DNA from: Alkalimonas sp.
GTDB taxonomy: Bacteria > Pseudomonadota > Gammaproteobacteria > Enterobacterales > Alteromonadaceae
Assembly (NCBI RefSeq): GCF_020831925.1
Contig: NZ_JAFIFQ010000024.1
Span: 1 to 52,455, forward strand
Direction of reading: 5' to 3'
Length of the DNA stretch: 52,455 bases
A program made the position numbers and the translations under genes. Below, piece after piece: positions 38,672 through 47,977 of the stretch; within the stretch, counting starts at the first letter, position 1, and the number at the start of each line of letters is the position of its first letter. The notes under the pieces were generated by a model. That model searched no databases and had not been told where the DNA came from. It saw nothing but the letters and a program-made list of their open reading frames with translations.

Positions 38672-39901
38672 ATGCCCCGTTACTCCACCGACTTTATCCG
38701 TGCCATGCCGAAAGCCGATTTACACCTGCATTTAGATGGCAGCTTACGGCTGGATACCTTACTGGCAATGGCAAAGACACTGAAAGTGCCGCTGCCGGCT
38801 GATACGGTGGAGGGCATGCAGGCTCAGGTCTTTAAACCAGCCTATCAAAACCTTGGTGAATACCTGCGCGGCTTTCAATACACCTGTGCTGTGCTGCGCG
38901 ATGCCAATCATCTGACGCAGGCGGCTTATGAACTGGCGCAGGATAACTTGGCCGAAGGGGTTAATTACATCGAAGTGCGTTTTGCGCCGCAGCTGCTGAT
39001 GGATCTAAGCAAAGGGCTGGACTTTGATACCGTGATGCGGGCGGTGAATGCTGGTTTACTGCAAGCCGAGCAGGAATACAACAGCTCGGCTGCGGTGCTG
39101 GAGCAAGGCAAGCCGCCTTTTCGCTACGGCATTATCAACTGCGCCATGCGGATGTTTGCTGCTAAAGGTTTTTCGCCCTATTACGATCAACTGTTTCAGT
39201 TAATGCGCGATTTTGAACCGATGCAGGTGATTAAGCTGGCCGCAATGGAGTTGGTGCGGGCCAGTGTGCGGCTGCGTGATGATGAAGGCTTGCCGATTGT
39301 CGGGCTGGACTTAGCCGGGCAGGAATCCGGGTATCCGGCCAGTAAATTTAAAGAAGTCTATGAGTACGCCCATCAGCATTTTTTGCTGAAAACCGTACAT
39401 GCCGGTGAAGCCTATGGTGCTGAAAGTGTGTTTGAAGCCATTGCTGAGTGCCATGCCGATCGCATTGGTCACGGCTACTCCTTGTTTCTGCCTGAGCGCA
39501 TCCAGGACCCGACCATTGCCGATCCTGTGGCCTACAGTCAGCGCCTGGCTTCCTTTATGGCCGATAAACGCATCGCCATTGAGGTCTGCCTGACCAGCAA
39601 TCTGCAAACCAACCCGGCCATTGCCGATATTCGTCAGCACCCGTTTGGTGATATGCTCAAACACCGCATGGCGACAGTGATTTGTACCGACAACCGGCTG
39701 GTTTCCAATACCACGCTCAGTGATGAGTACAAGCTGGCGCTGGATCACTTTGATATTCCATTCAAGCGCCTCAAAGATATGGTGGCCTATGGCTTTAAGA
39801 AGAATTTCTTCCCGGGAAATTATGTCGAAAAGCGCCAGTACGCCAAACAGTGTCTGCAGTATTTTGACCGAGTAGCACAGCATTATGGCTTTATTGACTA
39901 A
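38672..39901 (+). CDS. add: Adenosine deaminase-family enzyme
   Basis: The 409-residue enzyme has the zinc ligands H18 and H20 (KADLHLHLDGSLR), a third zinc histidine in TVHAGEAYGAESV, the HADRIGHGYSL segment, and the final zinc aspartate in TVICTDNRLVSNTTL. It hydrolytically deaminates adenosine and deoxyadenosine to inosine and deoxyinosine. It is somewhat longer than E. coli Add (333 residues) with an insertion around residues 120-165. It is followed 53 bases later by a lactate-permease-like gene. Confidence 0.88.
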   Translation: MPRYSTDFIRAMPKADLHLHLDGSLRLDTLLAMAKTLKVPLPADTVEGMQAQVFKPAYQNLGEYLRGFQYTCAVLRDANHLTQAAYELAQDNLAEGVNYIEVRFAPQLLMDLSKGLDFDTVMRAVNAGLLQAEQEYNSSAAVLEQGKPPFRYGIINCAMRMFAAKGFSPYYDQLFQLMRDFEPMQVIKLAAMELVRASVRLRDDEGLPIVGLDLAGQESGYPASKFKEVYEYAHQHFLLKTVHAGEAYGAESVFEAIAECHADRIGHGYSLFLPERIQDPTIADPVAYSQRLASFMADKRIAIEVCLTSNLQTNPAIADIRQHPFGDMLKHRMATVICTDNRLVSNTTLSDEYKLALDHFDIPFKRLKDMVAYGFKKNFFPGNYVEKRQYAKQCLQYFDRVAQHYGFID

Positions 39902-39954
39902 CCCCCAAGCCGGACATTGCATTTTAAGATGACCACTGACAAGGAAGGGATGGC

Positions 39955-41580
39955 ATGACTGGTTTGCAGTGGTTAACGGCATTGATGCCGGTGCTAAGCG
40001 TCTTTGTACTGCTGGTTTTGCTGCGCTTACCAGCCACCCGCGCCATGCCGCTGAGTTTACTGGTTTCTGCCATTCTGGCGCTGCTGGTCTGGCAGATGCC
40101 GCCTATGCAGTTGCTGGCGGCCATGCTGGAAGGCAGTGTTATTGCCATCAGCATTTTATGGATCGTCTTTGGTGCCATCTTGCTGCTGAATGTACTGAAG
40201 CACAGTGGTGGTTTGGATGTGATTCGGGCAGGCTTTGCCAAGCTTTCGCCAGACCGGCGGGTACAAACTATTCTCATTGGCTGGCTCTTTGTCAGCTTTT
40301 TGGAAGGGGCGGCCGGCTTTGGTACTCCGGCTGCGATTGCGGCCCCTTTGTTGGTGGCGCTGGGCTTTTCGCCGCTGGCGGCTGTGGTGCTGGCGCTGAT
40401 TGCGGATTCGAGCAGTGTCTCTTTCGGTGCTGTTGGTACCCCTGTGCTGGTGGGTATTGCTCAAGGCATGGAAGGTGCCAGTCCGGAGGCTTTGCGTGCC
40501 ATTGCCTTAACCGCTATTGGCATTGATGTGCTGGTGGCTTCCTTGCTGCCACTGATACTTTGCTTCATCCTGACGCGCTTTTTCAGCGAGGATAAAAGCT
40601 GGTGGCCTGCCTTGCAACTTGCCCCCTTTGCCATCCTGGGGGGGCTCGCCTTTACGGTACCCGCTTATGGCGTGGCCTGGGCGCTGGGGCCGGAGTTTCC
40701 ATCCATTTTAGGAGCTTTGGTCGGGCTGGCACTGATGAGCACGTTAGCGCGCTATCGCATTTTGTTACCCAAACAGGCCTGGTACTTTTCGGCAGCAGAC
40801 AAAACCCAAAGCGAAGCCCTGCAGCGTCAGGCGTTGACTATGCAGCTGGCGATGCCGCTGTGGCGTGCCTGGTCACCTTATGTGCTGGTTGCTGTGCTGC
40901 TGGTAGTAAGCCGGGTACCGCAGTTGCCCTTGCAGGGCTGGCTTAGTGGCTGGGTGTTGCGCTGGCCGGATATTCTGGGTACTACCATCAGCGCCAGTCT
41001 GGCACCCTTGTATTTACCGGGTTCTTTTTTTGTATTGGTGGCTTTGCTGACGCTTTGGCTGCATCACAGCGCGCAGCGTCAGAGCCCACTGCGCTGTCTG
41101 CAGCAAGCAGGACGTGACAGCCTGGCCCGGCTGGGGCCTGCGACTATTGCGCTGATGGCTTCGGTGCCTATGGTGCGGATTTTCCTGCAATCCGGTGTCA
41201 ATGAAGCAGGCCTCTCAGCCATGCCGTTTGAACTGGCGCAGGTTGCAGCACTGCATCTGGCTGATTATTGGCTTTGGGTGGCACCTTTGGTTGGTGCTTT
41301 GGGGTCTTTTTTGGCCGGCTCGGCGACTTTCTCTAATATGATGTTTGCTTCGTTTCAGCAAACGGTCGCGACAGAGGCGGGTTTGCCAGAAACGTTGGTG
41401 CTTGGGTTGCAGCTGCTCGGTGCCAATGCCGGCAATATGATCTGTGTAGTGAATGTGGTGGCGGCGGCCAGTGTGGTGAATTTAAGCGGCCGTGAAGGCG
41501 ATATTATTCGGTATACCCTGGTGCCGATGCTGTATTACTGCTTGGCGGCCAGCCTGGTAGCTGTTTTATTCTGGTGGTGA
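39955..41580 (+). CDS. L-lactate permease-family transporter
   Basis: The 541-residue protein has about twelve to fourteen transmembrane helices. It carries LctP/LldP-family segments such as [23 protein letters not shown] and [12 protein letters not shown] near residues 110-170, and [19 protein letters not shown] plus [21 protein letters not shown] near the C-terminus, quoted here in pieces. The family moves lactate or glycolate with protons. No lactate dehydrogenase is beside it, so the substrate is not certain. The stop codon touches the end of the convergent thiol-domain gene. Confidence 0.85.
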   Translation: MTGLQWLTALMPVLSVFVLLVLLRLPATRAMPLSLLVSAILALLVWQMPPMQLLAAMLEGSVIAISILWIVFGAILLLNVLKHSGGLDVIRAGFAKLSPDRRVQTILIGWLFVSFLEGAAGFGTPAAIAAPLLVALGFSPLAAVVLALIADSSSVSFGAVGTPVLVGIAQGMEGASPEALRAIALTAIGIDVLVASLLPLILCFILTRFFSEDKSWWPALQLAPFAILGGLAFTVPAYGVAWALGPEFPSILGALVGLALMSTLARYRILLPKQAWYFSAADKTQSEALQRQALTMQLAMPLWRAWSPYVLVAVLLVVSRVPQLPLQGWLSGWVLRWPDILGTTISASLAPLYLPGSFFVLVALLTLWLHHSAQRQSPLRCLQQAGRDSLARLGPATIALMASVPMVRIFLQSGVNEAGLSAMPFELAQVAALHLADYWLWVAPLVGALGSFLAGSATFSNMMFASFQQTVATEAGLPETLVLGLQLLGANAGNMICVVNVVAAASVVNLSGREGDIIRYTLVPMLYYCLAASLVAVLFWW

Positions 41581-42087
41581 TTAGGTCGATTGCAAGCAGC
41601 GGCAACTGTTACTCTCGCCATTTAGCCAGCTACCTGCAAGCTGGATTTCACCACGCAGCAATCGCTCTATCCAACCATCCCCAGAGCCGCAGAGCGGCCC
41701 CACTGTGTAGGGGCCCGCGTATACCAGTTCATCACCGTTCAGTAAAATAGCCATTGGCGCTGCCGGTATGCTCAAACCCAGCTGCCTGGCCTCAGCAATG
41801 CTCAGGGTCTGCTGCGGGATCTCTGCAAAGGTTTGTTGCAGTGCCTGTTGGTGTTGTTGGTGCTGACGATGGCAGCGGCAACCTGGGTCAATTACATGCA
41901 GCAGTTTCATTTGGCTTGCGCCCAATGCCTTGCCCACGCTGGCAAGCTCAAGACCTTGTGTTGTTTGTTGCTGCCAGCGCTGCTCCGGGTCAAAAGCGCC
42001 TACGACACTGCGCTGATCCTGCCACAGCAGATAGCCGCTAAGCAGCAGCCAACACAGCAGTATGAGGGTTGCCAGCACAACTTTCAT
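41581..42087 (-). CDS. Membrane-anchored thioredoxin-like protein (DUF6436-like)
   Basis: The 168-residue protein has an N-terminal signal anchor (VVLATLILLCWLLLSGYLLW) followed by a soluble domain with LLHVIDPGCRCHRQH, which looks like a degenerate thioredoxin C-x-C region, AAPMAILLNGDELVYAGPY, and a Cys-containing GPLCGSG. I believe it belongs to the DUF6436 group, of unknown function, but that is from memory. The gene lies one base downstream of the chemoreceptor gene and is probably cotranscribed with it. Confidence 0.6.
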   Translation of the reverse strand: MKVVLATLILLCWLLLSGYLLWQDQRSVVGAFDPEQRWQQQTTQGLELASVGKALGASQMKLLHVIDPGCRCHRQHQQHQQALQQTFAEIPQQTLSIAEARQLGLSIPAAPMAILLNGDELVYAGPYTVGPLCGSGDGWIERLLRGEIQLAGSWLNGESNSCRCLQST

Positions 42088-42088
42088 T

Positions 42089-43570
42089 CTAGTGACTAAA
42101 CCGCTTCATTTCGATGGCCAGAGTATTGGAGGCGGTTTTCACGCCTTGAGCAACATTTACCACACGTTGGCCCTGCTGTTGTTGCTCAAGGGCCATGGCG
42201 CTTAACTCTTGCGCTGACTCGGCAATCTCCTGGCTGGCCTGGCCTTGCTGGCTTAAGGTGGTGGACATAATTTCGGCCGATTGCAGTACACTTTGTACTT
42301 GCTGCAAGATGGCTTGCAGTTGCTCACCACTGTCGCTGGCACTCTCTTTGGTTTGCTCCAGCTGGCTCAGGCATTGATCCACTGCTTCGACCGATTGCTG
42401 GCTGCTTTGCACCATCCGTGCAATCATGCCTTTGATTTCACCGGCTGAGCTGGTGGTTCGTGATGCCAGAGTCCGCACTTCATCGGCAACCACCGCAAAG
42501 CCACGGCCTTGTTCACCGGCCCGGGCTGCTTCAATGGCAGCATTCAGTGCCAGCAGGTTGGTTTGCTCGGCTATGCCTTGAATGACATCCAGTACACCTT
42601 TGATTTCCTGAGTGGACTCCGCCATACCATGCACTTTTTGGCGTGAGGCAAGCAAATTGTCCGCCAGCGCCTGAATGGTTTTGATGGTAGTGGTAATGGA
42701 CTCTTGACCGGAGTCGGCTGCCCGGTCCGAATCGTGCGCCAGTGTTACCACCTGGTTGGCCAATTCAGCCAGCTCCTGAATGCTGGCCGACATCTGCTCG
42801 GTAGCTGAAGCAATGCGCTCAACCTCTTTCATTTTTTGTGTCATCCGTTCTGCCAGTGAGCTACCCTGCTGCAGCAACTCATCGGATCCTTGATCCAGCT
42901 GTTTTGCTACCTTATCTATAGTATTTACGGTTTGTTGAATCGTGCTGACAACTTTAATAAATCGCCCGATCAACCTGGAGTTAACGGCGGGTACCTGGGT
43001 ATGCAGTACAATTTGCCCATCTTCATTGAGCATGTGCTGAGAGCTGTTCATAAAAAACTGACCAATCTGTGCTTCTTTGTAACTGTAACGACAAATCAGC
43101 ATCAGCACGATGGCTTCCACCACAACATAAGCGGCATGGATCATCACAATGCTGAAGGTAGCATCACTTGGAGGGACCAGATAAACCGGCTGCCCACTGG
43201 CTTGCAACCACATAAACAGCAAATGATGCACTGCGATCACCCCAGCAGCGACCAAAATCACCAGCCAATCCCGAAAAGCAATCAGCACAGCCAGTAGCAC
43301 AAAGATGCCAAAATGCACTTCGGTCATGCCCATGCTTTGTTGAATATGCAGGGCACAAAACAACATAAAACTAATGCCGTAACTGATGCGGGCCAATGGA
43401 TGATCGCCCAGGCTTTGCTGCAGCCACAGGGGGATAATCACGGCCGGTAAACCGATCAGCAAGGCGATCAGCCAGGTGCTGTGCAAAAACGCGAGCAACA
43501 TGGCCAGGATGAATAAGCCACAGTTAACGTAGAGAGCAATTTGAAAGGCTTGCTGACGAAATTTTGGCAT
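42089..43570 (-). CDS. Methyl-accepting chemotaxis protein with a multi-helix membrane sensor
   Basis: The 493-residue protein has about six hydrophobic segments in its first 165 residues with only short connecting loops and no large periplasmic domain. This is followed by an unusual linker and the canonical signalling hairpin ([20 protein letters not shown] and [16 protein letters not shown], around residues 345-380), flanked by methylation helices. It signals through CheA/CheW to the flagellar motor. The sensor probably reads a membrane or cytoplasmic cue. The ATG has a GGAG site. Confidence 0.88.
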   Translation of the reverse strand: MPKFRQQAFQIALYVNCGLFILAMLLAFLHSTWLIALLIGLPAVIIPLWLQQSLGDHPLARISYGISFMLFCALHIQQSMGMTEVHFGIFVLLAVLIAFRDWLVILVAAGVIAVHHLLFMWLQASGQPVYLVPPSDATFSIVMIHAAYVVVEAIVLMLICRYSYKEAQIGQFFMNSSQHMLNEDGQIVLHTQVPAVNSRLIGRFIKVVSTIQQTVNTIDKVAKQLDQGSDELLQQGSSLAERMTQKMKEVERIASATEQMSASIQELAELANQVVTLAHDSDRAADSGQESITTTIKTIQALADNLLASRQKVHGMAESTQEIKGVLDVIQGIAEQTNLLALNAAIEAARAGEQGRGFAVVADEVRTLASRTTSSAGEIKGMIARMVQSSQQSVEAVDQCLSQLEQTKESASDSGEQLQAILQQVQSVLQSAEIMSTTLSQQGQASQEIAESAQELSAMALEQQQQGQRVVNVAQGVKTASNTLAIEMKRFSH

Positions 43571-43663
43571 TCAGGACTCCTATTTGCCGGTCAGAGGCTT
43601 AGTGTCAGGCACTCCATCCAGTATAAGTGCTGACGCTGCTAATAACAGTGCCATGGGTGTTTT

Positions 43664-44950
43664 TTATCGTACTTCCGGCAGCTGATCCCAGCGGGTGGTA
43701 TAGGCCGGGGACAGAAATTGTTGCTGCATTTGCCAGTCACCGTCTCGACCTTGCCGGGCGATAAATACGCTGCCGCGGTGTTTCTGGTTCAACTGGTCGA
43801 TGGTGGCCATCAGCCGCTGGCTGCGCTCAGAGGGCGGTGGGGTGAATAAGCTGTTTTGCAAGCCTTGTACCGGACACAGATCATTCAGCACGACCCCTGC
43901 TTTGGCATAGGCCGGGCCATCCCGCCAGATCCTGTCCAGCAGCTGCATCGCTGCCTGTTGCAGTACCCGGCTATCGCTGCTGGGACTCTCCAGTACCAGG
44001 CTGGCCTGATCGCCGAAAAACCTGGCTTTTTGGTCAAAGCGGCTGCTGCGAATAAAAACACTAAGCTGACGTGCCAGGCTGTTTTGTGCCCGCAGCTTTT
44101 CTGCCGCCCGGCTGATGTACAGTGTAATGGCCTGCTGCATGGCGGTTTTGTCTTGCACCCGCTGACCAAAGCTGCGGCTGCTGATAATTTGTTGCTTTGG
44201 CTCCTGTACTTCGTCCAGTTTCAGACAGGCGATGCCGTTTAGCTCATTGACGGTGCGGGCCAGCACCACCGAGAACTTTTTGCGAATGTGCTGTGGGCAG
44301 GCTCTGGCCAGTTGCAAGGCGGTATCTATGTTCATCGCCTGCAGCCGTTCGGCCAGTTTGCGGCCAACCCCCCAGACTTCCTGCACGGGTGTGCGGGCCA
44401 GAATATGCAAGCGCTTATGAGGGTCGGTTACATCAAGTACACCGTCGAACTGGGCGTATTTCTTGGCGGCATAATTGGCCAGCTTGGCCAGGGTTTTGCT
44501 GGGCGCTATACCGATACAGACTGGCAAGCCAAGCTGCTGTTGGATGCTGCTGCGGATATGCTGGCCGAAGTCGGTCAGGTTGTGGCCAAACTCCAGGCCA
44601 GATAGCTCCAGAAAGGCTTCATCGATGGAGTAAATCTCGACTTTCGGCGCCAGTTGCTCCAGGGTTTGCATCACTCGGTTAGACAGATCGCCATACAGCG
44701 CGTAGTTGGAAGAGAACACCGCCACCTGATGCTGCTTCAGTAGCGCTTTGACCTGATGAAAGGGGGCCCCCATCGGAATGGGGATCTGCTTGGCCAGCGC
44801 ACAGCGAGCGATAATGCAACCATCGTTGTTGGACAGCACCACCACAGGTCGTTGTTTTAAATCCGGCCGGAACAAGCGCTCACAGGAAGCGTAAAAGTTG
44901 TTGCAGTCCACCAGCGCAAAGCAGCGCTTGGTATTCAGAGGCACTGGCAT
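43664..44950 (-). CDS. umuC: Error-prone DNA polymerase V catalytic subunit UmuC
   Basis: The 428-residue Y-family polymerase begins with ALVDCNNFYASCERLFRPDL (first catalytic Asp), then IYSIDEAFLELSG (catalytic D-E pair), the helix-hairpin-helix EVWGVGRKLAERL, and a C-terminal little-finger region. It carries out translesion synthesis with UmuD'. It lies 3 bases downstream of umuD in an SOS operon with an upstream LexA box. Confidence 0.95.
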   Translation of the reverse strand: MPVPLNTKRCFALVDCNNFYASCERLFRPDLKQRPVVVLSNNDGCIIARCALAKQIPIPMGAPFHQVKALLKQHQVAVFSSNYALYGDLSNRVMQTLEQLAPKVEIYSIDEAFLELSGLEFGHNLTDFGQHIRSSIQQQLGLPVCIGIAPSKTLAKLANYAAKKYAQFDGVLDVTDPHKRLHILARTPVQEVWGVGRKLAERLQAMNIDTALQLARACPQHIRKKFSVVLARTVNELNGIACLKLDEVQEPKQQIISSRSFGQRVQDKTAMQQAITLYISRAAEKLRAQNSLARQLSVFIRSSRFDQKARFFGDQASLVLESPSSDSRVLQQAAMQLLDRIWRDGPAYAKAGVVLNDLCPVQGLQNSLFTPPPSERSQRLMATIDQLNQKHRGSVFIARQGRDGDWQMQQQFLSPAYTTRWDQLPEVR

Positions 44951-44953
44951 GGC

Positions 44954-45412
44954 TTAACGCTTCAGTTGATGGATCACACTGCTGACCACGCCAAACAATT
45001 CAAACTCCATGCCATCGGCAATCTCGATGGATGGGTATTTGGGGTTGGCGGCTTGCAGCATTAACTGCGGGCGTAGCAGCAAACGTTTGACGGTCATATC
45101 GCCGTTGACGCTGGCAATCACAATGTCCTGATGCTGTGCCTGCAGGGCACGATCGACCAGGAGAATATCGCCATCAAAAATAGCGGCACCACGCATGGAA
45201 TCGCCGCGGGCTCTCACAAAAAAAGTCGCGGTCGGGTGCTTGATCAGCAGTTCATGCAAATCAAGACAGCCTTCCAGATAATCTTGCGCGGGTGATGGAA
45301 AACCGGCCGCCACGGTATTCAGGTACATCGGTAGCGCCCGTCCAGCCGGATCGGCTGGCACTCCCAGCATATCCGGGCTGGTATCATGACGTAAAGCAGG
45401 CTCTGTGCTCAT
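44954..45412 (-). CDS. umuD: SOS mutagenesis protein UmuD
   Basis: The 152-residue protein is an S24 peptidase. The self-cleavage site is AAG in VAAGFPSPAQDYLEG, the catalytic serine is in RGDSMRGAAIFDGDILLVDR and the catalytic lysine in NGDMTVKRLLLRP. RecA filaments trigger cleavage to UmuD', which activates UmuC. It is slightly longer at the N-terminus than E. coli UmuD. It is expressed from the LexA-box promoter just upstream. Confidence 0.94.
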   Translation of the reverse strand: MSTEPALRHDTSPDMLGVPADPAGRALPMYLNTVAAGFPSPAQDYLEGCLDLHELLIKHPTATFFVRARGDSMRGAAIFDGDILLVDRALQAQHQDIVIASVNGDMTVKRLLLRPQLMLQAANPKYPSIEIADGMEFELFGVVSSVIHQLKR

Positions 45413-45432
45413 GAGGAATGGCTATCACAAAT

Positions 45433-45450
45433 ACTGGTTAGATATACAGT
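45433..45450 (-). promoter_or_regulatory. LexA (SOS) box upstream of umuDC
   Basis: The plus strand has CTGGTTAGATATACAG, a CTG-N10-CAG match at 45434-45449, with A and T in the preferred flanking places. It lies 22 bases before the umuD start, as expected for SOS control. Confidence 0.8.
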
Positions 45451-45559
45451 TATTTTAGCGGTTAGCTGACGAATAGCAAGGGGTAAAATTTGTCCTTAAT
45501 TTGCTCCTCAAATGAAGTTGCATTAAGCTTACCAAGGGCTGGATAGTGAGGAGTTACAG

Positions 45560-45853
45560 GTGAGTGAGACAACGGCAAAATACAGTGCCAACACCATGTC
45601 ACAAAAACGTGCGCGTGAAGCGTTAGGGGCACCGGACACATTTCGTGGCGGGTGTTACGTCACGCGCAATGGCGTGGCGGAGCTTTTTATTCAGACCGCG
45701 GATGAGCGAGCGGAAGAGCTGGCCGCACAGGAGAGGGAGCGTCAAAGTATGGCGTTGCTGAAATTGGCGATGCTTGCCGAGCAGGATATTCGACAGGGCG
45801 ATACCTTGAGTGCAGAGCAGGCGTTGCAACAACTGCGAGCGGCCAGACGCTGA
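45560..45853 (+). CDS. Probable antitoxin of a ParE/RelE-type pair
   Basis: The 97-residue protein starts from a GTG with an AGGAG site. It has a basic, folded-looking N-terminus (MSQKRAREALGAPDTFRGGCYVTRNGVAELFI) given here by its ends, and an acidic, helical C-terminus (DERAEELAAQERERQS, SAEQALQQLRAARR) suited to bind a toxin. The N-terminal YVTRNGVAELFI resembles the Phd/YefM fold. It lies one base before a RelE-superfamily gene. The antitoxin role is inferred mainly from this arrangement. Confidence 0.72.
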   Translation: MSETTAKYSANTMSQKRAREALGAPDTFRGGCYVTRNGVAELFIQTADERAEELAAQERERQSMALLKLAMLAEQDIRQGDTLSAEQALQQLRAARR

Positions 45854-45854
45854 C

Positions 45855-46178
45855 ATGCAGCTGCAGTTCACTCGTACCGCCCTGCGTTGTTTGCAGGATA
45901 TAGAATCCTGGCAGGCGGCGTTTAAAGGCCCTGAGGCGGCGGCAGTCTGGGTTGATGATTACCTGCAGCAGAGTGTGCAAGCCATTTTAGCGGCCCCGGA
46001 CCGTTATCGTTTTAACGCCCTGTTGGCCGATTATGGTCTGATGCTGCGCGAGCGGCTGGATCAGGACCACCGGTTGCTGTATCGCCAACAAGGCGACCAG
46101 ATTTTTGTGCTCCTGGTGCTGCACTGCAAGCAGGATCTGGTGCGCGCCTTGTATCGGCATCAGTTGATGCGGGGCTAA
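45855..46178 (+). CDS. RelE/ParE-superfamily toxin
   Basis: The 107-residue protein has the compact RelE/ParE layout: FTRTALRCLQDIESWQAAF, a helical hairpin, then ALLADYGLMLRERLDQDHRLLYRQQGDQIFVLLVLHCKQDL in pieces, with R-L-x-Q-x-x-R-L-L-Y-R in the core strand. Family members either cut mRNA on ribosomes or poison gyrase; which applies here cannot be told. Its ATG lies one base after the antitoxin stop. Confidence 0.78.
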   Translation: MQLQFTRTALRCLQDIESWQAAFKGPEAAAVWVDDYLQQSVQAILAAPDRYRFNALLADYGLMLRERLDQDHRLLYRQQGDQIFVLLVLHCKQDLVRALYRHQLMRG

Positions 46179-46301
46179 TGTCTGTTATCTAGCCGTTCCG
46201 AATCAAGCAGGACCAAAAAATTGCATTTTTTCTTTTTTGCGACCAATAATGTCGCATGATCAGGCTATAACAGTAGCACTTGCTCAAAAAAGGATGCAAA
46301 G

Positions 46302-46511
46302 ATGCCATTACCACCTTCCCCTTATACGGTTAGTTGCCAACAGTGCGGTTGGAGCAAAACCTTTGCACCCAGCAGTGATGTATTGATGCCTGGCGAACAG
46401 CCAACAAGCTGCCCAGAATGCAGCAGCCAGAACCTAAGCTATCAGAATGCCGGAGCGATAAAAGGCTGGTTTGCCCGGAAAAAGCGGGATATATTCAAAA
46501 AATATCAATAA
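46302..46511 (+). CDS. Small zinc-ribbon protein
   Basis: The 69-residue protein has two CxxC pairs (SCQQCGW and SCPECSS, residues about 11-16 and 37-42) that form a zinc ribbon, then a basic tail (WFARKKRDIFKKYQ). An AAAGGA site precedes the ATG. It stands 83 bases before the GTPase gene, on the same strand, and may be cotranscribed with it. Function unknown; nucleic-acid or protein binding is possible. The DNA around it is richer in A and T than the core genome on either side. Confidence 0.65.
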   Translation: MPLPPSPYTVSCQQCGWSKTFAPSSDVLMPGEQPTSCPECSSQNLSYQNAGAIKGWFARKKRDIFKKYQ

Positions 46512-46593
46512 GTTTCTGGTTTAATTGATTAGTTAGCATTTAATTCTAAAAAAATAATTCTAACTTTTAACTGAAGTGATATGGAGAAAAATA

Positions 46594-47769
46594 ATGAGCG
46601 ATTATAGGGATTTTCTTGGCGACAGCTACAACGAGGAAAGCGGTGAACTTGATCAGCGCAAGGCCAAAAATAAGGCTTTAAATGAAAGAGAAAAATGTAA
46701 CATCATTATTTGTGGTGCCAGCGGTGTAGGTAAAAGTACCTTGATTAACGCTATTTTTGGCGAAGAAGTTGTTGAAGCCGGAGCAGGTATGCCCGTCACT
46801 CAGCATCTTCAAAAAGTTACCATTCCTGAAAAAGGTATTTGCCTTTGGGACACTAAGGGTATTGAAGCTGAAAACTATCAAGCCACAATGGCATCACTGA
46901 AAAATGAATTCAGGCAAGCAATTGATAACGCCACTGACGACAGCGACCTTCCTCATATTGGCTGGGTTTGCATTAAAGCTAGCAGTGATCGAGTTGAAGA
47001 TCGCGATCTCACGTTGATTAGGCTTCTCACTGATCGAAAAATCCCCGCTGTCGTTGTTTTCACCCGTGTTACAGGTAAGGCCGAGAGAGAATTTGTTGAA
47101 AAAGCAAAGCTCATCATCGACAAAGAATTTAAAGACTTCCTGAGCGGAGCATATGTTTCTGTCAATTCCGTACCCTATGAAATTGATGAAGATATGGTAG
47201 TAAAGGTCAAAGGGCTTGAATTACTAACCGAGGTCACCGAGTCACGATTTCCTACGGGCAAAAAATCAGCAAAAAATGCCTTTCTAAAAGCTCAGCGTTC
47301 AAAAGTGGAAAAGCGCCTTGCTGCTATGAAAGATGGGGCCAAAAAATGGGTTCACATTGCTTCTGCCGCAGCTGGAACCGCAGGTGCTTCACCTATTCCC
47401 GGTTCAGATGCACCTATCATCGCGGCAATACAAAGCACTATGATTTATAAAATTAATACGGAGTTTGAACTAGATGCAGATAATTCTAAAATGACATCTA
47501 TTTTAACCGGCATCATGGGAGTTACCGCACTAGCTCAAGTGGGTAAGGCTGTAGTGTCCAATGCCTTGAAATTCATTCCCGGTGCTGGAACCTTAATCGG
47601 CGGCGCAATTTCAGCTACTACCGCAATTGCTATTACGGAAGCTGTCGGCCATGCTTATATTTCGGTATTGGAAAAATTCTATAACCCAGAAACAGGTGAA
47701 GTCATTTTCCCAGAGAATTCAGAACGAATTATATCCGTCTTCAAGGAAGTTTTCAGCTATAAGAAGTAA
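46594..47769 (+). CDS. Era-like GTPase with C-terminal DUF697-type membrane-associated domain
   Basis: The 391-residue protein has a G1 loop (IICGASGVGKSTLINAIFG), a threonine-containing switch I, a G3 that reads DTKG and a G4 position reading TRVT in place of NKxD. The C-terminal half (about residues 240-391) is Ala/Gly-rich with hydrophobic helices (VHIASAAAGTAGASPIPGSDAP, TGIMGVTALAQVGK, FIPGAGTLIGGAISATTAI), typical of the DUF697/YcjF-related domain. Such GTPases occur in accessory and defence-rich islands, but the function here is not known. The ATG at 46594 has a GGAG site. Codon use is more AT-rich than neighbours. Confidence 0.8.
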   Translation: MSDYRDFLGDSYNEESGELDQRKAKNKALNEREKCNIIICGASGVGKSTLINAIFGEEVVEAGAGMPVTQHLQKVTIPEKGICLWDTKGIEAENYQATMASLKNEFRQAIDNATDDSDLPHIGWVCIKASSDRVEDRDLTLIRLLTDRKIPAVVVFTRVTGKAEREFVEKAKLIIDKEFKDFLSGAYVSVNSVPYEIDEDMVVKVKGLELLTEVTESRFPTGKKSAKNAFLKAQRSKVEKRLAAMKDGAKKWVHIASAAAGTAGASPIPGSDAPIIAAIQSTMIYKINTEFELDADNSKMTSILTGIMGVTALAQVGKAVVSNALKFIPGAGTLIGGAISATTAIAITEAVGHAYISVLEKFYNPETGEVIFPENSERIISVFKEVFSYKK

Positions 47770-47805
47770 ATACACCAGCATCAATGAATGCCGAGTCATA
47801 TTAGG

Positions 47806-47843
47806 CTCAGTTCGACCTTCGCATACATCGGACTGAGTTTTTG
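47806..47843 (+). terminator. Terminator after the GTPase gene
   Basis: CTCAGTTCGA pairs with TCGGACTGAG (one wobble) around a 12-base loop and is followed by TTTTTGTT. Confidence 0.75.
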
Positions 47844-47859
47844 TTAACAAGACAATACA

Positions 47860-47885
47860 CTGCGCGCCTTCGGCGCGAGACGCAG
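47860..47885. repeat. GC-rich hairpin downstream of the GTPase
   Basis: An isolated GC-rich foldback, CTGCG-x-CGCC-TTCG-GCG-x-CGCAG in outline, sits in otherwise AT-rich, non-coding DNA. There is no T tract on either side, so it is not a second terminator. It could be a fragment of a mobile repeat. Confidence 0.3.
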
Positions 47886-47977
47886 GTAAAGCAGCGTCGG
47901 CTATTGAAGCGACATCTTTGACTAGATGAAAGGTAGATGGAGTTTTTTGGAATATATTTGTTAGTGAAAATCACGTC

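Noticed and set aside
46196-46260. Hairpin GCGAC-x7-GTCGC next to poly-T DNA before the zinc-ribbon gene
   Set aside because: The stem is only 5 bp and the T tract precedes rather than follows it, so it does not make a convincing terminator for the toxin gene.
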